Part shown: piece by piece, positions 8,445-17,162 of the stretch
Layout: the number at the start of each line of letters is the position of its first letter
Numbering within the stretch: position 1 is the first letter of the stretch
Source of the DNA: Bacillota bacterium
GTDB taxonomy: Bacteria; Bacillota; Clostridia; Oscillospirales; Ruminococcaceae
NCBI GenBank assembly: GCA_023391875.1
Contig: JAEWAB010000004.1
Location: forward strand, 682,001-746,000
DNA: 64,000 nt
Direction: 5' to 3'
Program-made: the position numbers and the translations under genes
The notes under the pieces: generated by a model
Seen by the model: only the letters and a program-made list of their open reading frames with translations
Database searches by the model: none
Told to the model about the DNA's origin: nothing

Positions 8445-8603
8445 AAATAGGTCCCCTTGCATAATTTAATAACACACCCAATATTATATTGCGTACACCC
8501 GATAAAATAAACCCCCTTTTTAATTTTATGAAAAATTTATACCAGAACCTGTATAAGAAGCAGCGGGACGACTGATAATAACACTGTAGGAGGAGTTAAC
8601 ATT

Positions 8604-8906
8604 ATGAATATTACAGAAATTAAAATCCGCAGAATATACAACGAGGGAAGGCTCCGCGCGCTTGTTTCGGTGACGATCGACTCCGACCTTGCCGTGCACG
8701 ACATCAAGGTTATCGAAGGGCCTGAACGGTTTTTCGTGGCAATGCCAAGCCGCAAGGAGGAAAACGGAGTTTTCAGAGACGTAGTGCACCCTATTACCAT
8801 CGAAGCGAGAAAAAAGCTGGAGGATGAAATCCTCAAGGAGTATCACAGCCATATCGAAAAACTCGCCCAGGCGGATGATAAAACCGGCGACAACCAGCAG
8901 GAATAA
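8604..8906 (+). CDS. spoVG: SpoVG family regulator
   Basis: SpoVG is a small DNA/RNA-binding protein that affects septation, capsule and sporulation genes in Firmicutes. The 100-residue protein matches the family over its first 85 residues (ITEIKIRRIYNEGRLRALVSV, here shortened as ITEIKIRR..., then FFVAMPSRK, then DVVHPIT). A GGAGGAG ribosome binding site precedes the ATG. A clean terminator follows 4 bases after the stop, so it is monocistronic. Its acidic, Gln-rich tail is not conserved. Confidence 0.95.
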   Translation: MNITEIKIRRIYNEGRLRALVSVTIDSDLAVHDIKVIEGPERFFVAMPSRKEENGVFRDVVHPITIEARKKLEDEILKEYHSHIEKLAQADDKTGDNQQE

Positions 8907-8910
8907 ATAT

Positions 8911-8936
8911 AATGCTCCGAGGGCACTCGGAGCATT
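8911..8936 (+). terminator. spoVG terminator
   Basis: AATGCTCCGAG (8911-8921) and CTCGGAGCATT (8926-8936) form a perfect 11-bp stem with a 4-base loop and a TTT tail, directly after the spoVG stop. Confidence 0.9.
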
Positions 8937-9020
8937 TTTACATATGTAGCTCTGTACGTGTCATGATGCAGCCTAGGCGGCTTTTAATTGCAGACTGGAT
9001 GAGCCGTTTTCAGGCGGCAG

Positions 9021-9049
9021 TTGAGTTTTTGCTACTTTTATAGTATAAT
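9021..9049 (+). promoter_or_regulatory. Promoter of the tRNA nucleotidyltransferase gene
   Basis: TTGAGT (9021-9026), a 17-base spacer and TATAAT (9044-9049), 55 bases before the chosen ATG. It is close to the housekeeping consensus. Confidence 0.65.
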
Positions 9050-9103
9050 TAATGCCATATAAAACAGGTGCCATTATCCAAAACGATTGGCTGGGAACGA
9101 GCT

Positions 9104-10285
9104 ATGACAATCATTGAGCTGCCGCAATATGTTGCCGCAATCATCCATACACTCAGGCGTGCGGGCTACCGGGGCTATGCCGTCGGCGGGTGTGTCCGCG
9201 ATGCACTCATGGGCCGAACCCCCAGCGATTACGACGTTTGCACCGATGCGCTGCCCGAGCAGGTACAAGCGCTGTTTGAACATACCATCGCCACCGGCGA
9301 ACGCTTTGGTACAATTACCGTGATCATCGGCAAAAACAGCGTTGAGGTCACCACCTTCCGCATCGACGGCGCCTATCTCGATAACCGCAAGCCTGCGCTT
9401 GTAACGCATACCGCGCGTCTGGCCGACGACCTTGCCCGGCGCGATTTTACCATAAACGCCATCTGCTACAGCCCCGAGGATGGGCTGTACGACCCCTACC
9501 GCGGCGCCGACGATATCGCCGCGGGGCTGGTGCGCGCCGTCGGCGAGCCGGATAGGCGCTTTAACGAGGACGCCCTGCGCATCCTGCGCGGGGTACGTTT
9601 ATGCGCTTCCCTCGGCTTTGAGGCCGAGAGCGCAACCCTTTTGAGCATGATACAAAACGCAAAGCTTTTAAAAAACATCAGCGGGGAGCGCATACGCGAC
9701 GAGATTATCAAAACCATCATGACCCACCGCCCCGAGATGCTCAACATCATCCTGATGGCGGACGGGCTTGCGCATGTGGGGCTTGCCGCCGCCGAGAATA
9801 TCGTGCGGCTTGCCACCCTGCCACCTATCGTAAACGAACGCCTTGCCGCCCTGTTCATGCTTTGCGCGGGCAATATCGTTTTTGCGATGGAGGCACTCCG
9901 GCTTTCTAACCGGGAGAAAAAGGTGATTCTATCTATTGCCGATGCCCTCGGCAAGCAGATGATTGCCGACACGGTGCATCTTAAGCGCCTGCTGCAAACC
10001 CATACGATCGACGAGCTGCTGAGCGCCGTGCGGGTAAAGCAGGCCCTGTATGACGACAATACGGCGCTTGACTGTGTGGAGGAAATCCGCCGCATCGAGG
10101 CATCCAATGAGCCATACCGCGTGGCACACCTCGCAGTAAACGGTAGCGATATCTTAGCGCTCGGGCTGTTTGAGCCTCAGGCTGTAGGGCGGGTGCTGCA
10201 CTTTTTGCTCGACTGCTGCATCGGCACCCCGGCCTTAAACCAAAAGGAGACCTTGCTTGCCTTGGCGCACAGCTACGGGGAATAG
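9104..10285 (+). CDS. cca: CCA tRNA nucleotidyltransferase
   Basis: This enzyme builds or repairs the 3'-CCA end of tRNAs with CTP and ATP. The 393-residue protein has the class II nucleotidyltransferase head: YAVGGCVRDALMGR, the catalytic DYDVCTDA, GTITV, then the RRDFTINAIC motif and an RRFNEDALRILRGVR neck motif. The C-terminal half is a helical body and tail with no HD phosphohydrolase domain evident. I start at the ATG at 9104, 12 codons inside the open frame, because the conserved N-terminus begins there. The stop lies only 6 bases from the stop of the convergent nitroreductase, so any shared terminator must overlap coding sequence. Confidence 0.93.
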   Translation: MTIIELPQYVAAIIHTLRRAGYRGYAVGGCVRDALMGRTPSDYDVCTDALPEQVQALFEHTIATGERFGTITVIIGKNSVEVTTFRIDGAYLDNRKPALVTHTARLADDLARRDFTINAICYSPEDGLYDPYRGADDIAAGLVRAVGEPDRRFNEDALRILRGVRLCASLGFEAESATLLSMIQNAKLLKNISGERIRDEIIKTIMTHRPEMLNIILMADGLAHVGLAAAENIVRLATLPPIVNERLAALFMLCAGNIVFAMEALRLSNREKKVILSIADALGKQMIADTVHLKRLLQTHTIDELLSAVRVKQALYDDNTALDCVEEIRRIEASNEPYRVAHLAVNGSDILALGLFEPQAVGRVLHFLLDCCIGTPALNQKETLLALAHSYGE

Positions 10286-10291
10286 GCAGCA

Positions 10292-11008
10292 TTACGCCTT
10301 GGTAAATACAGCGTTGTTCCCCTCGGCAAAGCTGCCGCCCGCCGCAAGCTCGAAATGCAGCTTAGCGATACCAAGGTCTATAGGGCTACCGTCGCTGCGC
10401 AGCGTAGCAGTGACAACGCCATTCTGTAAATTCAGATGCACCGGCTGGTGGTTGACAGCCGAGGGTGCACGCTGCACCGCCTTTACCCCCTCGATAAACC
10501 ACTCCGGCAGAGCGGCGTCGGCGGTATAGAAGTACGTGAGCGGCCTTGTTTTGCGGTGTACGAGGCCGAGTATGGTCTTTTCCTTGAGTGTGGTATCGCT
10601 CGGTACATTGCCGACGGGAATAACGCATACCAGTCTTTCGTCTGCGGCAAGCTCACAAGGGCAGCTCTTGGCGTCGAAGGTGCCGCCCACCCAGCAGGTG
10701 CCCAGCCCAAGCTTGGTAGCCTCCAGTACCAGCAGCTCGCCATAATAGCCAAGCTTCTCCTCCAGATATGTATCGGTCTTTTTACCCACGAGGGCAAGCA
10801 GGCTGCGCACGCCTGAAAACATACCGTAGCTTTTGCTTAAGCCTTTAAAAGCCTTACTGCTGTCCTCAATAAACTGGATGTGCAGCCCGCTTTGAGCATT
10901 GCAGCCGTCTATCAATGCTCGCAGGGTGCTCACCTGTTCGGGAGCCAGCGGGGTGCCCAGATAGCTGCGGCGCGAGATACGCCGCGCGATGGCTTCAAGA
11001 TTCGTCAT
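10292..11008 (-). CDS. Nitroreductase-like flavoprotein (TM1586 type)
   Basis: A 238-residue protein of the nitroreductase fold, FMN-dependent, here as a tandem-domain single chain of the TM1586 kind. N-terminal RRISRRSYLGTPL gives the FMN-phosphate arginines, GYYGELLVLEATKLGLGTCWVGG (middle, about 92-115) is the typical core helix, and QRAPSAVNHQPV in the second half repeats the nitroreductase signature. The start at 11008 is chosen because GGAGG stands 8 bases before it; the open frame reaches 11116 without another site. It is monocistronic and converges with cca. The substrate cannot be predicted. Confidence 0.8.
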   Translation of the reverse strand: MTNLEAIARRISRRSYLGTPLAPEQVSTLRALIDGCNAQSGLHIQFIEDSSKAFKGLSKSYGMFSGVRSLLALVGKKTDTYLEEKLGYYGELLVLEATKLGLGTCWVGGTFDAKSCPCELAADERLVCVIPVGNVPSDTTLKEKTILGLVHRKTRPLTYFYTADAALPEWFIEGVKAVQRAPSAVNHQPVHLNLQNGVVTATLRSDGSPIDLGIAKLHFELAAGGSFAEGNNAVFTKA

Positions 11009-11325
11009 GCAATCCGCCTCCAATATACAATATTTTATCCATTCAACATTATATACTGATTTAGTGAAAATAACAATCACCGGCGGTCGAATGGCTTGCG
11101 TGTCACTACCCGTCATGTGTCTTCCATATAAAAAAGGTTTAGCCTACAGAAAGAGTAGCTATTGATTTTTTCTAAAACTCCGTATAATATTAGGTGTGGT
11201 TTATATGGTTAAACTTTAACTGCAATATTAACTGCAATATTTTTAAAAGAGCTTGATACTTCTTTCACATCGGTTTTGTGTTTGAGCTAAAGGCATGAAA
11301 CCAAAAGAAAGGGCATGAAATTACA
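11009..11325. promoter_or_regulatory. Intergenic region between divergent nitroreductase and RpiR genes
   Basis: This gap holds divergent upstream regions. For the RpiR gene there is a possible promoter with TTGATT (11162-11167) and TATAAT (11183-11188), spacer 15, so slightly short. A tandem 12-base direct repeat, TTAACTGCAATA twice in a row at about 11216-11240, lies downstream of the -10 and could be a regulator site. No gene was seen. Confidence 0.45.
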
Positions 11326-12219
11326 ATGATGCACAACGACCTGTTACAGCACATTCAGTCCAAGATGGGTGAATTCTCTAAGGGGCAGCGCGCTATCGCG
11401 GCGTATATGAGCGACCACTACGACAAGGCCGCGTTCATGACAGCCTCCAAGCTCGGGGCAACGGTGGGGGTAAGCGAGTCTACCGTCGTGCGCTTTGCCT
11501 CCGAAATCGGCTACGAGGGCTACCCGGAGCTGCAGCACGCCATGCAGGAGATGATACGCAACAAGCTCACCGCCGTGCAGCGCATGGAGGTAACCAACGA
11601 GCAGATCGGCAGCGGAGACGTGCTGGAAAAGGTGCTGAATTCCGATATTGAAAAGATTCGGCGCACCCTCGAAAAAACCTCGAAGCAAGACTTTGCGCAG
11701 GCGGTGGACGCCATCATCGGCGCTAAGACCATCTATATCATGGGTGGGCGCAGCGCGTCCTCTCTGGCGGGCTTTCTATACTTCTATTTCAACCTGATAT
11801 TCCCCCATGTGAAGCTGGTAAGCACCAACAGCGCCAGCGAGGTTTTCGAGCAGATTCTGCGAATCGGGGAAGGGGACGTGCTCGTCGCCGTCAGCTTCCC
11901 GCGCTATTCCAAGCGCACCATTCGCGCCAGCAACTACGCCTCCAAATCCGGCGCGAAGGTGGTTGCCATCACCGACAGCGAGGCCTCGCCGCTTGCCGCA
12001 AACGCCGACCATCTGCTGCTTGCCCGCAGCGACATGGCAAGCTTTGTCGACTCGTTGGTGGCGCCTTTAAGCCTGATTAACGCGCTTATCATCGCGGTGG
12101 GCCTCTCCAAAAAGGACGAGATCTCGCAAACCTTCGCGAAGCTGGAGAATATATGGGATACCTATCACGTTTACGAAAAAAATGATGTCGCCACAAGCGA
12201 AGAGAGCCAGATGGATTAA
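11326..12219 (+). CDS. MurR/RpiR family transcriptional regulator
   Basis: A 297-residue sugar-phosphate-sensing regulator. Residues about 5-80 form the HTH_6 domain (FSKGQRAIAAYMSDHYDKAA, then SESTVVRFASEIGYEGYPE), and residues about 125-260 form the SIS domain, with IYIMGGRSAS, VSFPRYSK and AITDSEASPLA. SIS domains bind phosphosugars, often amino-sugar phosphates. Two adjacent ATGs are possible starts. The gene is followed after 60 bases by the HI0933-type flavoprotein on the same strand. No sugar-metabolism gene is adjacent, so its target is open. Confidence 0.9.
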   Translation: MMHNDLLQHIQSKMGEFSKGQRAIAAYMSDHYDKAAFMTASKLGATVGVSESTVVRFASEIGYEGYPELQHAMQEMIRNKLTAVQRMEVTNEQIGSGDVLEKVLNSDIEKIRRTLEKTSKQDFAQAVDAIIGAKTIYIMGGRSASSLAGFLYFYFNLIFPHVKLVSTNSASEVFEQILRIGEGDVLVAVSFPRYSKRTIRASNYASKSGAKVVAITDSEASPLAANADHLLLARSDMASFVDSLVAPLSLINALIIAVGLSKKDEISQTFAKLENIWDTYHVYEKNDVATSEESQMD

Positions 12220-12279
12220 ATTTTGGCCCACGAATCGTAGTGATGGATGTTAAAACGATAGAACAGGGAGTAACCGACT

Positions 12280-13512
12280 TTGGCAAGATACGATGCAATC
12301 GTTATAGGCGCGGGCGCCGCAGGGCTGATGGCGGCGGGCAGAGCGGCACAGCTCGGCAAAAATGTGCTGCTGCTTGAAAAAAACGACCGCCCCGCAAGAA
12401 AGCTGATGATAACCGGCAAAGGGCGCTGCAATGTCACCAACAACTGCGCCGAGGACGCATTCATCACGCAGGTAAAAACCAACGGGCGGTTTCTGTACAG
12501 CGCCATCTCGGCGTTTCCGCCGCGTGAGACGATAGCCTTTCTTGAAGGCCGCGGCCTGCACTTAAAAACCGAGCGGGGCAACCGCGTGTTCCCGGTCTCC
12601 GATAAAGCGGTGGACGTGGTGGACAGTCTGGTTGCCTTTGTAAAGGAAGAAGGGGTGCGCCTGCAAAAGGGCACCGTCAAAAGCCTGATGGTGCAAGACG
12701 GGGCGGTTCGCGGCGCCACGCTCGACGACGGCACGCGGATTGAGAGCGGCGCGGTGGTGGTTGCCACCGGCGGGCTTTCATACCCGCTTACCGGCTCCAC
12801 AGGCGACGGCTACCGTCTGGCAAGGCAGGCAGGGCACACGGTTATAGACCCGACGCCTTCGCTGGTGCCCATCGTGGCGGAGGAGGGCTGGTGCAAAGAC
12901 CTCATGGGCCTTTCGCTTAAAAATGTCACCCTCACGGTACACGACAAGAAAAAATCGAAGCCGGTATTTCAAGAGCTCGGCGAGATGCTGTTTACCCATT
13001 TCGGCGTGTCCGGCCCGCTGGTGCTCAGCGCCTCGTCGCTGATGGACGCGCACCGCCTTGCGGACTATACGCTTTCCATCGACTTAAAACCCGCGCTTTC
13101 CGCAGAGCAACTCGATAAGCGCCTGCAAAGGGATTTTTCCATTAATTTAAACAAGGATTTTATCAATTCTCTCGGCGACCTGTTGCCCAAAAAGCTGATA
13201 CCTGTTATAGTATATCTATGTGGTATACCTCCCGAAACGAAGGTAAACCAGCTTACCCGAGAGATGCGCAAAGCCCTTGCCGACACCGTAAAATCGCTTC
13301 GCATTACCCCGAAGGCGTTTCGTCCCATCGAGGAGGCAATCATCACCTGTGGCGGGGTGAAGGTGAGCGAAATCAACCCCAAAACCATGCAGTCCAAGCT
13401 GTGCGAAGGGCTGTATTTTGCGGGGGAGGTCATCGACGTGGATGCGTATACCGGCGGGTATAACCTGCAGATCGCCTTCTGCACGGGCTTTTTGGCGGGC
13501 CAGAACGTTTAG
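12280..13512 (+). CDS. NAD(P)/FAD-dependent oxidoreductase, HI0933/YhiN family
   Basis: A 410-residue flavoprotein of the HI0933 family, whose reaction is still poorly defined. The N-terminal FAD loop is VIGAGAAGLMAAGRAA, followed by KKLMITG-type KLMITGKGRCNVTNN, which is diagnostic of the family. The middle contains VVATGGLSYP and a FTHFGVSGPLVLS segment, and the C-terminal flavin contact is AGEVIDVDAYTGGYNLQIA. The start is TTG at 12280, 9 bases after an AGGGAG site. In many Clostridia this gene stands before cmk, plsC and ispH-S1, exactly as here, so the linkage is probably operonic or historical. Confidence 0.88.
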   Translation: MARYDAIVIGAGAAGLMAAGRAAQLGKNVLLLEKNDRPARKLMITGKGRCNVTNNCAEDAFITQVKTNGRFLYSAISAFPPRETIAFLEGRGLHLKTERGNRVFPVSDKAVDVVDSLVAFVKEEGVRLQKGTVKSLMVQDGAVRGATLDDGTRIESGAVVVATGGLSYPLTGSTGDGYRLARQAGHTVIDPTPSLVPIVAEEGWCKDLMGLSLKNVTLTVHDKKKSKPVFQELGEMLFTHFGVSGPLVLSASSLMDAHRLADYTLSIDLKPALSAEQLDKRLQRDFSINLNKDFINSLGDLLPKKLIPVIVYLCGIPPETKVNQLTREMRKALADTVKSLRITPKAFRPIEEAIITCGGVKVSEINPKTMQSKLCEGLYFAGEVIDVDAYTGGYNLQIAFCTGFLAGQNV

Positions 13513-13612
13513 CGTTCCGGCAGCTTATTTACAATAGGTAGTCGCTTTAGTCGGCTTATAATATTTATTCTCTTTGGTTTCCGTATAGGGGAAACGGAAA
13601 GGTTATGCACTT

Positions 13613-14293
13613 ATGATTAACACAAAAGCGGTTGCCATCGACGGCCCTTCAGGCGCGGGCAAAAGTACCATTGCGCGCGCCATTGCGAAGGAACTGGGCT
13701 ATATTTATGTGGATACGGGCGCGTTGTACCGCGCAATCGGGTTGTACGCGCTTACCTGCGGCACCGATACGCGTAACACGGAGCAGGTAGTGCCGCTGCT
13801 CAAGCGCATTGATGTGACGCTGCGCTTTGTAAAAGGCGAGCAGCGCGTGATCTTAAACGGCGAGGATGTGTCGCAGCGCATACGCGAGAACGCGGTGTCC
13901 ATGGCGGCTTCCAACGTTTCGGCTATCCCCGAGGTGCGCGCCTTTTTATTCGACCTTCAGCGCAGCATCGCTGCGGCCAACAACGTGATTATGGATGGGC
14001 GCGATATCGGTACGGTGGTGCTTCCCGGTGCCGATGTCAAGGTCTTTTTAACCGCGACGCCCGAAGACCGCGCAAAACGCCGCTGTGAGGAGCTTGCCTT
14101 AAAGGGTGAGCTGATCGATTACAGAACGGTGTTAAACGAGATCAAGGAGCGCGATTATAACGATTCCCACCGCGAGGTGGCGCCGCTCAAAAAGGCGGAC
14201 GACGCCGTGACGGTAGATACCACCGGCTATGCGCTGGAGCAGTCGATTGCCGAGCTTACCGCGCTTATCAAGACACGGCTGGGCGTGGAATAA
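13613..14293 (+). CDS. cmk: Cytidylate kinase
   Basis: Phosphorylates CMP and dCMP with ATP in nucleotide recycling. The 226-residue protein has the P-loop DGPSGAGKSTIARAIA at the N-terminus, DTGALYRAIG for CMP binding, and MDGRDIGTVVLP with a LTATPEDRAKRR lid region, all standard for the family, and the length is typical. GGAAAGG stands before the ATG. It lies 100 bases after the flavoprotein gene and 101 bases before plsC; a TATAAT at 13556-13561 hints at its own promoter. Confidence 0.95.
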   Translation: MINTKAVAIDGPSGAGKSTIARAIAKELGYIYVDTGALYRAIGLYALTCGTDTRNTEQVVPLLKRIDVTLRFVKGEQRVILNGEDVSQRIRENAVSMAASNVSAIPEVRAFLFDLQRSIAAANNVIMDGRDIGTVVLPGADVKVFLTATPEDRAKRRCEELALKGELIDYRTVLNEIKERDYNDSHREVAPLKKADDAVTVDTTGYALEQSIAELTALIKTRLGVE

Positions 14294-14394
14294 AAAAGTA
14301 TGCCAGAGCGTCGCTCTGTACACATATTCGAATCGATTGAACTCTTTTTAGTTTGGTACCGAAATAGTTTAAGCCGGAAAGGCATGGTGACAAC

Positions 14395-15018
14395 ATGAGT
14401 TTATATCCGCTGGGTGTAGTACTTATGACTGCTATTACAAACCTGTTTTATCGTACACGCACCGTTGGGGCCGAAAACCTTGAGCGTGAGGGCGGCTTTA
14501 TCCTTTCCAGCAATCATGTGTCAGCCTACGACCCGATATTCCTTTCGCTTGGCGCATACAAGGTGAAAAAGCAGATACACTACATGGCGAAAGCCGAATT
14601 ATTAAAGATACCCATTGCGGGTTCGGTATTAAAGGCGCTCGGCGCATTCCCCGTACGGCGCGGCAAGGGTGACCGCGGGGCGATTGAAAAGGCGGTGAGC
14701 ATCGTAAAGGAAGGCCAGATATTCGGCATCTTCCCGGAAGGGCACCGTTCCAAAACGGGTGAGCCGCAGCCGCCAAAATCGGGTGTGGCCGTTGTGGCGG
14801 CGAGAACCCATGCCGAGGTTGTTCCCTGCGCCATCCATATCGCGGAGGGCAAATTCAGGCTTTTTACGCACATAACGGTGCGTTTTGGCAAGGCGATACC
14901 ATACGAGGCCCTCGGCCTTACCGATGATTTTAACACGCCGCAACTGAAAGCGGCAAGCGGTGTCATCATGGGCAAAACCATCGAGCTGTTAAAGCTCGGC
15001 TCGGCATTCAATCATTAA
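14395..15018 (+). CDS. plsC: 1-acyl-sn-glycerol-3-phosphate acyltransferase
   Basis: PlsC transfers the second fatty acyl chain to lysophosphatidic acid to make phosphatidic acid at the membrane. The 207-residue protein has motif I NHVSAYDP (the HX4D catalytic pair), motif II around AFPVRRGKGDRGAI and motif III IFPEGHRSKTG, then a PCAIH motif IV. An N-terminal hydrophobic stretch may anchor it. It lies 20 bases upstream of ispH-S1, so the two genes are very likely cotranscribed. Confidence 0.93.
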   Translation: MSLYPLGVVLMTAITNLFYRTRTVGAENLEREGGFILSSNHVSAYDPIFLSLGAYKVKKQIHYMAKAELLKIPIAGSVLKALGAFPVRRGKGDRGAIEKAVSIVKEGQIFGIFPEGHRSKTGEPQPPKSGVAVVAARTHAEVVPCAIHIAEGKFRLFTHITVRFGKAIPYEALGLTDDFNTPQLKAASGVIMGKTIELLKLGSAFNH

Positions 15019-15038
15019 ATTAAAACTAGGAGCCTATC

Positions 15039-17000
15039 ATGAGAGAGATTGTGCTCGCAAAAACTGCGGGCTTCTGTTTTGGGGTAGACCGTGCGGTAAA
15101 CATGGTATACGACCTGCTTGAAAAAGGTAAACGGGTGTGCACGCTCGGGCCGATTATCCACAACCCGCAGATGGTCGCCATGCTCTGTGAAAAGGGTGCG
15201 CGTACCATCGATTCGCCTGACGATGCGCTTTTCGGCGAGACGGTGGTCATTCGTTCGCACGGGGTACCACAAAGCACCTATGACGAGCTTGAACAAGCGG
15301 GCTGCGAGATAGCTGACGCCACCTGCCCGTATGTGGCCAAGATACAGCGCATTGTCCGCGAGAAATCCGGCGAAGGCGGGGTTATTTTGGTGGCGGGCGA
15401 TAAGGCTCACCCCGAGGTGGAAGGCATCTGCGGGCACTGCCTAGGCGATACTTATGTATTCAAAGATGAGCAGGAGCTGGATAGGCTCATCAGTGAGTAT
15501 GGAGATTTTGGCGGAAAGCCAAAATATCTGGTAACACAGACAACATTTAATCAGCAGATTTTCGAAAAATGCGTTAAAACTGCGAAAAAAGTGTATACAA
15601 ATCTCACAATTTTTGATACAATATGTAAGGCTACTGCACTTCGACAGCAAGAGGCGTTTCATATCTCGCAGCAATCAGATTTGATGCTTGTCATCGGTGG
15701 CAGGCTAAGCTCAAATACCGCGAAGCTTGCCGAGATCTGCGCGCAGAACTGCAAAACGGTGCTGATTGAAACGGCAGCCGAATTAAAGAGTAATATATTT
15801 AAAAACGCCAATAAAATAGGTGTTACTGCCGGCGCTTCCACTCCGGCTTGCATAATTAAGGAGGTACAAACAACAATGAGTGAAATTTTGAACAATATCG
15901 ATGCGGATGACGTAAGCTTTGAAGAGGCGCTCGAGCAGTCTCTTAAAAGTGTGCAGAACGGCGACAAAGTAAAGGGTATTGTATCGGGCATCTTCCCAAC
16001 AGAAATTGCGGTGGAGATCGGCACGAAACATGCCTGCTATGTTCCGCTTGCCGAGCTTACCGATGACGCAAGTCTGAAACCGGAGGATATTGTCAAAAAG
16101 GGCGATGAGCTTGACCTTATTGTGGTAAGAGTCAACGATGTTGACGGTACGGTAATGCTCTCGAAAAAGCGTTTTGATGCGATTGCCGGTTACGAAAGGG
16201 TATGCAATGCCGTAGACACACAGGAAGTGCTTGAAGGCAAGGTTATAGAGGTTGTAAAGGGCGGCGTGCTCGCCACCACCAACGGCGTGAGGGTGTTCAT
16301 CCCCGCGTCGCAGGCTACCGTTTCCCGCGACGAGCCGCTTGAAGGCCTGCTGCGCAAGACGGTGCGTTTCCGTATTCTGGAGGTTAACCGCCAGCGCGGC
16401 CGTGCGGTAGGCTCCATTCGCTCTGTTGCCAAGGAAGAGCGCAAAGAGGCCGAGGAGAAGATCTGGAGCGAAATCGCCGAGGGTCAGACCTTTACCGGTA
16501 CGGTGAAATCCCTTGTAAACTTCGGCGCGTTTGTTGATATCGGCGGCGTAGACGGCTTGGTACATATCTCCGAGCTGTCGTGGAACCGTATCAAGCATCC
16601 TTCCGAGGTTGTAAAGGTTGGCGATGTTCTTGAGGTATTCGTAAAGGGTATCGATAAAGAGAACAAGCGCATCTCGCTCGGCTATAAGAAAACCGAGGAT
16701 AACCCTTGGGAGATTTTCAAGCGCGACTATAAGGTAGACGATGTTGTTAACGTAAAGATTGCCTCCCTCACACAGTTCGGTGCTTTTGCCACCATCATCC
16801 CGGGCATTGACGGTCTTATCCATGTTTCGCAGATCTCTAACGAGCGCGTGGCGAAGCCGCAAGACGTACTGAAGGTCGGCCAGCAGGTTGACGTAAAGAT
16901 TACCGAGATCGACCTTGAGAAGAAGCGCATCAGCCTTTCCATCAAGGCGCTGCTGCCCGATGCTCCCACAGACGAAGAGTTCACAGAGGTAGCCGAATAA
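15039..17000 (+). CDS. ispH: Bifunctional IspH (HMBPP reductase) / ribosomal protein S1-like fusion
   Basis: Residues 1-279 are IspH, the iron-sulfur enzyme that ends the MEP isoprenoid pathway by making IPP and DMAPP. The three cluster cysteines are in AGFCFGVDRAV, DATCPYV and DTICKATALRQ. Residues about 300-640 hold four S1 RNA-binding repeats; the last two are marked by GAFVDIGGVDGLVHISEL and GAFATIIPGIDGLIHVSQI. This fusion is known in Clostridia. At the junction the DNA carries a perfect AAGGAGGT followed after 10 bases by an in-frame ATG (15876), so the S1 part may also be made alone. It follows plsC closely and ends before a strong terminator. Confidence 0.95.
   Translation: MREIVLAKTAGFCFGVDRAVNMVYDLLEKGKRVCTLGPIIHNPQMVAMLCEKGARTIDSPDDALFGETVVIRSHGVPQSTYDELEQAGCEIADATCPYVAKIQRIVREKSGEGGVILVAGDKAHPEVEGICGHCLGDTYVFKDEQELDRLISEYGDFGGKPKYLVTQTTFNQQIFEKCVKTAKKVYTNLTIFDTICKATALRQQEAFHISQQSDLMLVIGGRLSSNTAKLAEICAQNCKTVLIETAAELKSNIFKNANKIGVTAGASTPACIIKEVQTTMSEILNNIDADDVSFEEALEQSLKSVQNGDKVKGIVSGIFPTEIAVEIGTKHACYVPLAELTDDASLKPEDIVKKGDELDLIVVRVNDVDGTVMLSKKRFDAIAGYERVCNAVDTQEVLEGKVIEVVKGGVLATTNGVRVFIPASQATVSRDEPLEGLLRKTVRFRILEVNRQRGRAVGSIRSVAKEERKEAEEKIWSEIAEGQTFTGTVKSLVNFGAFVDIGGVDGLVHISELSWNRIKHPSEVVKVGDVLEVFVKGIDKENKRISLGYKKTEDNPWEIFKRDYKVDDVVNVKIASLTQFGAFATIIPGIDGLIHVSQISNERVAKPQDVLKVGQQVDVKITEIDLEKKRISLSIKALLPDAPTDEEFTEVAE
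15858..15878 (+). promoter_or_regulatory. Internal ribosome binding site and ATG at the IspH/S1 junction
   Basis: AAGGAGGT at 15858-15865, 10 spacer bases, ATG at 15876-15878, in frame with the fused gene (codon 280). The ATG opens directly into the S1 part, beginning MSEILNNIDADD. It would give a separate 374-residue S1 protein in addition to the 653-residue fusion. Confidence 0.6.
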
Positions 17001-17020
17001 TCCGTTTTTTGATTCATCAT

Positions 17021-17052
17021 AGCTCCCCGGTTTAAACGCCGGGGAGCTTTTT
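17021..17052 (+). terminator. Terminator after ispH-S1
   Basis: AGCTCCCCGG (17021-17030) and CCGGGGAGCT (17039-17048) form a perfect GC-rich stem with an 8-base loop and a TTTT tail, 21 bases after the stop. Confidence 0.9.
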
Positions 17053-17162
17053 GCGTTCCCCCGTGTACCGCTTTAAAATGGTATATAACCGCTTTTCATC
17101 GAATATGATTGGACTGGCAATGCAATAACCTGAAGATGAAAAGCCAACAGGGAGGGCTAACG

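Noticed and set aside
14305..14319. CAGAGCGTCGCTCTG hairpin between cmk and plsC
   Set aside because: The stem is short once a loop is allowed, and no T-run follows, so I do not call a terminator.
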